Virus record (IMG/VR): IMGVR_UViG_3300006751_000078
Location: 1-30,827 of that record
DNA: 30,827 bases
Strand: one strand, 5' to 3'
From: a virus
The notes beneath the pieces are model-generated. The model was given only the letters and a program-made list of their open reading frames with translations, was not told the DNA's origin and did no database searches. Every line of letters starts with the position of its first letter. Positions within the stretch are counted from its first letter, which is position 1. Shown one piece after another: positions 18,631 through 25,800 of the stretch. Position numbers and translations under genes: made by a program.

Positions 18631-18898
18631 TCACAACAATTGCAAGCACTGCTCCTTCATCCATTAGTAAATGTGGTTGTCCTTCATGATCCATTATAAT
18701 TGGATCTGCATGATTACTATATCTTATAGTGGATCCTTCATCTACAAGTGTAACTTCAGAGCCTAATGCTACTACTACACCTTTTCTCTCTTTAGATTGT
18801 GAAGTTTCTGGTATATAAATACCTGTATTTCCATATTTCTCTGCTGCTTTCTCTTGTAATACAAGTATTTTTTTTCCAGTTGGGATAATTCTTTCCAT
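18623..18898 (-). CDS. GroES-like co-chaperonin (Hsp10)
   Basis: A 91-residue protein with the full layout of GroES. It starts with a beta segment IIPTGKKILVLQ, has a mobile loop containing TGIYIPETSQSKERKG (compare GGIMLPEKSQGK in mitochondrial Hsp10), then VVVALGSEV, a short dome region around VDEGSTIRYSNHADPIIMDH, and the typical end LLMDEGAVLAIVV. GroES caps the GroEL chamber; phage versions such as T4 gp31 replace the host protein so that the capsid protein can fold. Overlap with TerL and the location upstream of MCP suit that job. The IYI triplet stands where GroES has its hydrophobic GroEL-binding tripeptide. Confidence is high from the continuous pattern; use in capsid folding is inferred. 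Confidence 0.85.
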   Translation of the reverse strand: MERIIPTGKKILVLQEKAAEKYGNTGIYIPETSQSKERKGVVVALGSEVTLVDEGSTIRYSNHADPIIMDHEGQPHLLMDEGAVLAIVVSV

Positions 18899-18921
18899 TT
18901 TTTTAGTTTTTAGTTAATTTA

Positions 18922-19440
18922 TTATAATTGATCATATGCCAATCCCTGACCACCACGGACTGTACTTTTCTGTTCTTCTTTCATATCATTATACGCCCCC
19001 TTAAAGGACTGTCTAATACCATCAAAATTTTTAGCAGCACTAACAAGTGAATTAATATTACCATCTCTTCCATGTTCAATCTGAGTATGTTCCATATAAT
19101 CAGCTAACTTATCTATCATAGCTTTTATTCCTCTATATGCTCTAAATGTAGGAGTTTCATATAATTGAGAACATTTATCAAGAGCATATGTTATTTTTGG
19201 ACATTCTAAAGACTCTTTCAAATCTATTTCATCCAATATAAGTTCATCTTTATCTATCTCTGGAACATTAAAAAAAGGATTAATATCAGGATCGGGACAT
19301 GTCATATAAAATAAGTACTTATACACTTCAAGATATGTATCAGGATACTTATCCATAATAGATTTAAGAAACTTAAGAGAATAACAATGTTCTGTTGGTA
19401 TAACTTCATTATTCTGTACATCAAACAATTTTACTAACAT
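18922..19440 (-). CDS. Unknown protein upstream of the GroES/terminase pair, 172 aa
   Basis: The start is chosen at the ATG at 19440, which overlaps the stop of the nuclease gene as ATGTTAG; an in-frame upstream ATG at 19461 would add seven residues. No family recognised. The sequence is mainly helical: KFLKSIMDKYPDTYLEVYKY, then MTCPDPDINPFFNVPEIDKDE, then a second helical half (FRAYRGIKAMIDKLADYMEH). The C-terminus is a likely disordered Gly/Gln-rich tail (STVRGGQGLAYDQL). Small terminase subunits are short, helical and located just before TerL, so this is a possible candidate, but no DNA-binding helix-turn-helix is evident. It lies 24 bases before the GroES-like gene, in the same operon. 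Confidence 0.75.
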   Translation of the reverse strand: MLVKLFDVQNNEVIPTEHCYSLKFLKSIMDKYPDTYLEVYKYLFYMTCPDPDINPFFNVPEIDKDELILDEIDLKESLECPKITYALDKCSQLYETPTFRAYRGIKAMIDKLADYMEHTQIEHGRDGNINSLVSAAKNFDGIRQSFKGAYNDMKEEQKSTVRGGQGLAYDQL

Positions 19441-20264
19441 AATGAGTTTTCTTTTAACCATCTGATTAATGACTGTACTTCTTTCTTCATATATGGTATT
19501 TCATACATTTTAATATCTTCTATTACTGGGTTTCCATCTAATTCTTTAGTAATTGGATATCCATACTTATCTTCTCCCACTTTCTCAAACTTAACATGCT
19601 GTATCAAAAGCTTACCTGCTTTAAGTTTAGGATTATGTTTTAAGATAATATACATATATAGACTTAATTGCAAGTTATAATGATTTAAGTTACAATCATC
19701 CAAATTACTAACAGGATTATACATTTTGGAAGTAATTCCTTCCCAATTTGTAAACCCTTTTTCTTTTATTTCTTTATTTGTTTTATAATCTGTAATGTTT
19801 ACACGACCATTAACAATAGTAACTAGATCAGCTTGACCACATATACATGCAGACTTTAAGTATGCAAAATGCTCTGGATATACTCCATCACTTAATTCTT
19901 GCTTAGGAGCTATTTTAATACCATTAGAATCAACTATAGGCTTAATAATTGGTATCTCTACTCCTTCACGTCCAATTGTCTTAAAATCAAGCATACTTGA
20001 TTCTCTTTGGTCATGATACCAATTACCTAATTTAATTGCTCTTTTAGTTTCTTTATCCCATATATCTATAACTTCTTTAGGTTTAAGTCCATACCATTTT
20101 GAACGTTTATTCTTACAAGATTTCTTAGCTTGTGCCTTAGCATTAAACTTAGGTTTAAACATACTTATAAATGTAGTAACACTAGTCCATTTAAGTCCAT
20201 CAGAATTTAGATTTTTATCTAAACTTTCATAGATATGTCCATTTTCTTTAAATATTACTGCCAT
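19434..20264 (-). CDS. PD-(D/E)XK superfamily nuclease
   Basis: A 276-aa protein with the core of RecB/Cas4-type nucleases. His84 lies in GNWYHDQ, Asp146 in CGQADLVTI, the (D/E)xK signature is Asp159-Tyr-Lys161 in ITDYKTNKE, and the trailing QxxxY motif is Gln199 in YNLQLSLYMYIL. The N-terminus reads FKENGHIYES, then TSVTTFISMFKPKF, a pattern shared by phage exonucleases of this family. The probable role is processing DNA ends in recombination or before packaging. The start overlaps the zinc-ribbon gene by 17 bases and the stop overlaps the next gene, so it is embedded in the late packaging operon. Cys140 and Cys142 before the active site might suggest an iron-sulfur cluster, but the four-Cys set of Cas4 is not seen. 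Confidence 0.85.
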   Translation of the reverse strand: MAVIFKENGHIYESLDKNLNSDGLKWTSVTTFISMFKPKFNAKAQAKKSCKNKRSKWYGLKPKEVIDIWDKETKRAIKLGNWYHDQRESSMLDFKTIGREGVEIPIIKPIVDSNGIKIAPKQELSDGVYPEHFAYLKSACICGQADLVTIVNGRVNITDYKTNKEIKEKGFTNWEGITSKMYNPVSNLDDCNLNHYNLQLSLYMYIILKHNPKLKAGKLLIQHVKFEKVGEDKYGYPITKELDGNPVIEDIKMYEIPYMKKEVQSLIRWLKENSLC

Positions 20265-20634
20265 CTTCTTCAGGTTTTAGCATTATCCCTGTATCATCTT
20301 TAGGTTTATAACCTATAACTTTTAATAATCTATCCTCTTCTTCTGCTGACATATATGAAGGCCAATGACCTTTAGGACATGTTGTAGACATTGCTCTTAA
20401 CTTAAATCCTAAACTACAACCACAATCAGAACAACAAGGATGAGTACCAGGGGCAACACAGCTTTTTCCTTCTATGTCAACAAGGTCACAATTTTTACAT
20501 ATTGACCATCTATAATCTGCTATTCTTTCAATATAATGTTTTTTGAAGAGTTTATTTTTGATACCTTCATACACTTCATCCATATTTTTAACAGCATCAA
20601 ATACTTTTCTCCATCTTGATTTTGTTTTTTTCAT
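20248..20634 (-). CDS. Zinc-ribbon phage protein, 128 aa
   Basis: The centre holds a clear metal-binding array: CKNCD, a later Cys (KSCVAPG), then CCSDCGCSLGFKLRA, and a final CPKGHWPS. Small phage proteins with this CxxC ... CGC-l-K ... CP-G-W pattern are widespread, and the function is unknown. The N-terminus is basic (MKKTKSRWRKVFDAVKN) and could contact nucleic acid; the C-terminus is acidic. It overlaps the IHF-like gene by 38 bases and the nuclease gene by 17, so the three are translated together. A role with the nuclease in DNA handling is inferred from that coupling. Confidence 0.75.
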   Translation of the reverse strand: MKKTKSRWRKVFDAVKNMDEVYEGIKNKLFKKHYIERIADYRWSICKNCDLVDIEGKSCVAPGTHPCCSDCGCSLGFKLRAMSTTCPKGHWPSYMSAEEEDRLLKVIGYKPKDDTGIMLKPEEDGSNI

Positions 20635-21010
20635 TTTCTTTCCAGGTTTTTTTTGTTTCTAATTCATTTTTTATCCTCTCAACTGCATTTTCCATCTGTA
20701 TTAACTTCTCTTTAACAGGAAGATGTCTTCCATATCCAGAATAGGTAATCTTCTCCATATTTCCTAACATATCTTTATGTCTTTTAATTGCTCTATCTAA
20801 TCTACCTTTTCTAATTACAAAAGTTCCTAAGTTAGGTAATAATATTTTAGTATGTTCTAACTTTATTAACTCTTTTCTAATCTCATTATAAAAGAATCTA
20901 ATAAGATCATCAACTAAATCAGGATGTACTTTACATTCACTAGCAACTTCCTCAAATAAATCCGTATAACTTTTAGGATTTAATTGCTTATTCTTATCAT
21001 TTATCTGCAT
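20597..21010 (-). CDS. IHF/HU-like DNA-bending protein
   Basis: A 137-aa protein (ATG at 21010 preferred; a TTG at 21019 would add three residues). The first ~75 residues follow the IHF/HU plan: a helical N-terminus (SYTDLFEEVASECKVHPDLVDDLIRFFYNEIRKELI) and then the beta core LPNLGTFVIRKGRLDRAI, equivalent to the conserved GFG-F body and start of the DNA-binding arm. The second half is a Lys/Glu-rich coiled helix not found in HU. IHF-like genes occur in the structural region of crAss-like phages, which supports that kinship. It may help DNA compaction, packaging or initiation. It is translationally coupled to the zinc-ribbon gene. Confidence 0.75.
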   Translation of the reverse strand: MQINDKNKQLNPKSYTDLFEEVASECKVHPDLVDDLIRFFYNEIRKELIKLEHTKILLPNLGTFVIRKGRLDRAIKRHKDMLGNMEKITYSGYGRHLPVKEKLIQMENAVERIKNELETKKTWKENEKNKIKMEKSI

Positions 21011-21052
21011 GAAGGCCAAATAACAACAATATTATTATCAGTCATATACATT

Positions 21053-21409
21053 CTATTCTGAATCAACACTTAAAATTTTAAAGTCTAATAAAATATTACC
21101 AGAAGATTGTAATTTCATATCAGGATTAATAACTATATACTTATTATTTTTAACAATTAAATTCTTTTTCTTAGCTTTTTGTACAGCATTTCTAACAGAT
21201 TGAGGACTCTTAAAAATTCCCATACCAGAAATATGTTTACAGAATGTAGTTAAATCTACACTTCCACTTTTAGCTAACTCAACTAGACAGTTTAAATCTG
21301 AAATACTTAATTGTAGATCATTAATGAAGCAGAAAGTGATGATCTGATACTTAATTACACCATCTTTCTGCATCTTAATCTTCTTTTCTACTTTATTTAC
21401 TATAGCCAT
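21053..21409 (-). CDS. Winged-helix-like small protein, 118 aa
   Basis: The pattern is that of a winged helix-turn-helix. A helical pair (SISDLNCLVELAKSGSVDLT) is followed by SPQSVRNAVQKAKKKNLIVK, a recognition-helix-like stretch, and a beta wing (NNKYIVINPDM). The N-terminus is basic and beta-like (KKIKMQKDGVIKYQIITFCF). A DNA-binding role as late regulator or packaging recognition factor (small-terminase-like) is inferred. It overlaps the preceding L,D-transpeptidase-like gene by ten bases, and the start has ACCAAA three bases before the ATG region (ACCAAAAAC-ATG). The family is not named with certainty. Confidence 0.65.
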   Translation of the reverse strand: MAIVNKVEKKIKMQKDGVIKYQIITFCFINDLQLSISDLNCLVELAKSGSVDLTTFCKHISGMGIFKSPQSVRNAVQKAKKKNLIVKNNKYIVINPDMKLQSSGNILLDFKILSVDSE

Positions 21410-22038
21410 GTTTTTGGTATTTCTTTACTTTCTAGTAGTGTATACGTAAAGTTATTACCCCATATATCTCTAGCTTTTCTCATAATTTTCATAAACAATC
21501 TCCAATCATCATTAGCTGCAATTACTTGACAACCAGCTGACCATCTATCTATTTGTGTAGATTTTTTACCAGCATTCTTATTAGCTCTATGAATATTGAT
21601 ACCAAACATGCCTGTTTCAATATTTTCACTATTTAGATTATAAATATCATCTCTATTATTATCTCTATAAACACTTACAGGATTTTGTTGTCCTAAAGCT
21701 TCATATTTACCTAGATGTTTTCTGATCTTATGAGATTTAGAATATTGCCCAGGTACAAGAACTGCTACCCCTTTTTCATCATTTATACAATTTTCAACCC
21801 AATGAGTTCCCGGATCTGTTGTACAGTCAAACTCATGATACTGCCAAATACCATTATCATCTTTATAGGAGACAGTCATTGCATCATCAAATCTATTTGT
21901 TACTTTATTATTAAATAAAGAGTTTCTAATGCCTACAATATTTACATTATACAAACCTTCTGTAAAGAATTTATATCCCTTACGTTCCATTGCATTCTTA
22001 ATACGAAAAGCATTTGCATTGAGAGAAGCACTAAACAT
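21400..22038 (-). CDS. L,D-transpeptidase (YkuD)-like cell-wall enzyme
   Basis: The ATG at 22038 is chosen because it overlaps the upstream stop (ATGTTTAG), giving 212 aa; the longer upstream frame overlaps the previous gene by ~180 bases and begins with low-quality sequence. The C-terminal half contains GMFGINIHRANKN (His150) and then RWSAGCQVI (Ser167, Gly169, Cys170), matching the H-x(n)-S-x-G-C catalytic arrangement of the YkuD fold, with Ala where the family commonly has His before Gly. In phages such proteins are thought to act on peptidoglycan. Here it could be a lysis or virion-entry enzyme. There is no signal peptide. The neighbours are small virion-type genes and the lysozyme-like giant protein, so a wall-remodelling function fits. 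Confidence 0.75.
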   Translation of the reverse strand: MFSASLNANAFRIKNAMERKGYKFFTEGLYNVNIVGIRNSLFNNKVTNRFDDAMTVSYKDDNGIWQYHEFDCTTDPGTHWVENCINDEKGVAVLVPGQYSKSHKIRKHLGKYEALGQQNPVSVYRDNNRDDIYNLNSENIETGMFGINIHRANKNAGKKSTQIDRWSAGCQVIAANDDWRLFMKIMRKARDIWGNNFTYTLLESKEIPKTWL

Positions 22039-22369
22039 TAGACTCAACTTCCTTGAGCTTTCTTGTAGGTGGAGCATCATCCATACTAGAATCCCAATCT
22101 TCTTTTGCTTGAGAATTATTTTCTGATACTTCTTGGTCTTCTTGTGGACCGGCCATAGTTTGTGATAAGAACATTTGAGATTGAACTCTTTCAGCACGAG
22201 CTTTTTCAATATCTCTCAAAAGAGATTCATATTCTAACTGAACTTTAAGATGTTTAATGTTTTCTTTATACCAAGCTGTGATTTCAGCTCGTTTTGCCTC
22301 CATTTCTTTTTCAGTAGGAGGTACAGTGTTTGCATTTGGAGTTGCATTCTCTTTTGTTTCTTTTGCCAT
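22031..22369 (-). CDS. Small coiled-coil, low-complexity protein, 112 aa
   Basis: No named family. A short disordered N-terminus (MAKETKENATPNANTVPP) precedes a strong charged coiled coil (EMEAKRAEITAWYKENIKHL, then YESLLRDIEKARAERVQSQM), and the C-terminus is acidic and disordered. The composition resembles small phage scaffolding or internal core proteins. It opens a new transcript: a -7-like TATCTTTG lies 31 bases upstream, preceded by an AT-rich terminator. The start has ACCAAA-N5-ATG. The stop overlaps the transpeptidase-like gene. Confidence 0.7.
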   Translation of the reverse strand: MAKETKENATPNANTVPPTEKEMEAKRAEITAWYKENIKHLKVQLEYESLLRDIEKARAERVQSQMFLSQTMAGPQEDQEVSENNSQAKEDWDSSMDDAPPTRKLKEVESNV

Positions 22370-22399
22370 TTCAATTTGGTTTTAATAATTAATATAATA

Positions 22400-22407
22400 C
22401 AAAGATA
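22400..22407 (-). promoter_or_regulatory. Bacteroidota-type -7 box TATCTTTG
   Basis: An exact match to TAnnTTTG, 31 bases before the 112-aa gene and just after the T-run of an upstream hairpin. A -33 TTTG is not seen at the expected distance, so this rests on one box and its position. Confidence 0.5.
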
Positions 22408-22434
22408 CAAAAAACTTTTAAATAATAAAAGTTT
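22405..22434 (-). terminator. AT-only hairpin terminator after the 93-aa gene
   Basis: On the minus strand AAACTTTT, loop ATTATTT, AAAAGTTT, then a T-run. The stem is 8 bp but weak in base composition. It sits 43 bases past the stop of the 93-aa gene and directly before the promoter-like box of the next unit. Confidence 0.55.
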
Positions 22435-22477
22435 ATTGAAATAAATTAAGTTTATCTCTAGTAATTATTTGGAAAAA

Positions 22478-22759
22478 TTAGGGTAATTCTTTTATAATAT
22501 CTCTAATAACAGCACATTTATTATATTCTTCTTCCTCAATGAAGTAGTCCATCATATTCTGTAAATTGTTTTTATCTAATGGTTCATTAGGATCATGTGC
22601 TAATACTTTGTTTTCACTCTCTTCTAAGAAGACTTTAAAGGTATTTTTACCTATTATTATATCAAATGAATTTCTAAATGCTTGATCTAATAACATATAA
22701 TCTGTTACCATCTTTTCCGTTTCATTTAGATCATCATAATTTTCTAATGGATCATTCAT
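22478..22759 (-). CDS. Small acidic protein with UVR-like helix pair, 93 aa
   Basis: The end of the protein (MMDYFIEEEEYNKCAVIRDIIKELP) resembles the UVR motif, a helical hairpin found in UvrB/UvrC and in stress regulators, where a paired acidic helix and an RD-I helix mediate protein contacts. The rest is acidic and has no recognisable domain. Many phages have small proteins with such an ending, of unknown function. Its own promoter-like sequence lies upstream, and a hairpin follows, so it may be a single-gene unit. Confidence 0.7.
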   Translation of the reverse strand: MNDPLENYDDLNETEKMVTDYMLLDQAFRNSFDIIIGKNTFKVFLEESENKVLAHDPNEPLDKNNLQNMMDYFIEEEEYNKCAVIRDIIKELP

Positions 22760-22776
22760 AATTATTCTTTTAGTTG

Positions 22777-22809
22777 CAAAGTTATAACTTTTTTTAAATA
22801 CATTCCAAA
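22777..22809 (-). promoter_or_regulatory. Candidate Bacteroidota-type promoter with palindromic core
   Basis: On the minus strand TTTG (22809-22806), 21 bases, then TAACTTTG (22784-22777), matching the -33/-7 pattern TTTG / TAnnTTTG. The palindrome AAGTTATAACTT (22790-22779) overlaps the -7 box. The 93-aa gene starts 18 bases after the box. Confidence 0.6.
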
Positions 22810-22826
22810 TATTTTGTTAATTATTT

Positions 22827-25800
22827 TTATACTCTTCTGTATTTTGATGCATTAGATGTATAATTATCTCTACTATAAAATGAATCATTTATTGGTTCAC
22901 CACCTTCTTGTTTCTTAGGTATAATAGGATTTCCTAATACATCTTTTTTTATTTTTTTCTGGTTAAATAAGTTTCCATGTTTTTCAAGCCATTGTTCTAT
23001 TGTTAGTCCTTCCGATACTGAACCTTTTTTCTTAGGTATAACAGGTTTATATTTTTCTTTAAGTGCATCATCTATTAAACTAATATTTTGTAATGAACCA
23101 ATTGGAGTTCCTTCCACCCCTATGAATTGTGGAAAATTACCTGTCATAACATTTATTCCTTCTGATCTAAAAGCAGGAAAACTAAATTGTTTCATGATAG
23201 GAGTAATATCTTTATTATGAAAACCTAATTCTTCTGCTTCTGCTGCATATTTCACTAATAAATTCTGATCTTCTGCTGACAGAAGAGGAAAATCATCATA
23301 AGGAGTAGTTTCTAACAAAAATTTATCCCCTCCAAGAATTCCTGTAGCTGGAGCTCCAAATATTCCTCTTGTTCCTAAATCTTGTTTAGGATTAGTTAGA
23401 TTTGGTAAAGTTGGATCATAAGGGGTATCACCTATTCTCCACATTCCTGTAGGATTATCAGTATATTTACTTATATGTTTTAAAGAAGAAGGGATATCAT
23501 TAGCAAAATTTAAAGTTTGAAAGAATTGACCTTTTCTATATGTGTTAGTATTAGGAGGAATAGTAGTTGCCATTATCTCTAAAATATCATCATCTGACAT
23601 TCCTTTAAACATCTTAGAATTCCTAATTGCATCATTTAATAATACACTTCTATATAGAGTTTCATTAGTTGTTTTAGAAGTTGGTTTTATTTTTCTTAAT
23701 CTATTTAATAATTTTATTCCTGTTTCAATCACTTCTCTCCCTTTTTGTGCTTTTTCTAGTTCTCCTCCCTTTTCATTAAGATTCCAAGGTAAATTCCTCT
23801 TATTTATAAAAGTTGATCTAAGAGGTGTATCAGGCATCTCCCCTGGTGGTATACCCTTATTAAACCAATTTGGAGTCCATACCCTATCAGTCCACTGTAA
23901 ATCACTACTTAACTTTTCCCTACTTAAATTATCAGAGGGTAACTTATCTAAAAGACCTGTTGATTTATCTATATTTAATCCCAAAGGATTTCTACGACTA
24001 CTCTTTAACCACATCTCATATGCCATAGCTTCTAAACCACTTTTAAAATTATGAGCATTTAACCATAATCTATCACTAGATCCTGATACATTCATTGGAT
24101 AATTTCTTCCGTATCCTTCACCAGTTCCATGTCTTCCAATATAATACTTCTCAAGATCTGTATAATATTGTGGATTTACAAATGGCTGAAACTGGGGTTG
24201 AGGAGCCCCAGGAAGTGGATTATTAAATTCATCCATAGCCTTCTTAATGTCTATGTCAAAATCCCCACCAACTTCTGGATTTACACCTGATACATTTTTT
24301 GGTTTAAAATTACCTTTTAGATTATCCAATCTTCTATCAAGATAGTCTAAAAATTTCTTATCAAGATCTCTACGTCTTTGTACTCTAGGTACATATTTCA
24401 ATGTTTTCTTATTAATTGGTCCTGATAAATTTTCTTTTTCCCTTGCATGCTTCCAAGTTTTACTTAATCTATCATAATGTGATGAAAAACTAGTAGGAAA
24501 AAAAATGTCAGAGAAAAGCCCAGGAGCTACTTTAAGATTTAATGGTAAACTTTTATATAAATTAACCATTGATCTATCAAATTTTCTACCAGCATTAATA
24601 CCTTCTAAATATGTATCAAAAGCTGGTAACATAGATCCTTTTATATTTTGTAGTAATTCAATTTCATCATATGGAGAAATAGTTTTTTCAATGTTAAATA
24701 GACTCTCAAACAGACCCATATCTCTAGGTTCATCTATCCTTTGCTTTTCATATTGAAGATACTCATTTATACTTTTTGTATCCGCCACTTCTTTAAGAAA
24801 TACATTTTTAGTTTTATCAATAGCATCTATTTTATGTGACTTTTCCCATCTTTCAAAAAATGGATTCCATATTTTATCACCTTTTACTCCTGAATATGGT
24901 GTATAATTATAAAAAGGTATATTAGGTTTCCAATTCTTATATTTCTTCATTAAATTTACAAGCCCCTTTCCAAATTGTGCCTTAGGTAGTTCCCCTCCTT
25001 CACTAAATCCTTTATTAATTGCATCAAGTAACTTCTGTCTTTCATTTATTATCTGATATTTTCTTCCATCAAATTTATTTGTAACATTAAAAACATCTTT
25101 TAATACTCCAGCATTGATTGATAATGCACTTGCATCTTTTAGCAAATGCATATACTTAGAAAAACGTAATAACTTTTCCGTTTCATTACTATAAGAAGTA
25201 GTTGGAGATTTAAATTGTATATACCAATCATCTATAAAATTATTAAACTCTCCCATAGTAAGATCTTTTCCAGGTTTTTGAAATCCTTTAGAAAGTAAAT
25301 CTTTCCTAAGAGTAGCAAGCATATTCTGTTGTTCTGCTGGCTGATTCCACCATTTAGATAGTTCAAAAGGTTTATCCACAGGACTAACTCTATCTACATT
25401 AAACGAAGGATGAAAAGCTATTCCTTGTTCATTAAATGGCTCATAATATTGATTGTCTGGCTTTAAATTAAAATTTCCCCTAAAAGGTTTTCCAATTGTT
25501 CTATAATATATATCCTTCAGCTGATCCCTAAGTTGTCCACCTTTATATATTGGTTTATAGTCACTACCTAACTTAGACCAATCACTACTTTGTTCTGACT
25601 TTCTTAAAAGATGATTAAGTTCATGAATAGTAGTTTCTTTCATGTCGTTCAAATCATCTCCTACATGATATTCATTAAGAGCAATAATATCTCTTTTTTT
25701 TGCAAATGGGTTTTGAAAATAAGCACCTATTCCATCACTAGCACCAATTCTTGTACTAAGATCTGTATATCTTCCACGAGTATAGTATCCACTTACATCA

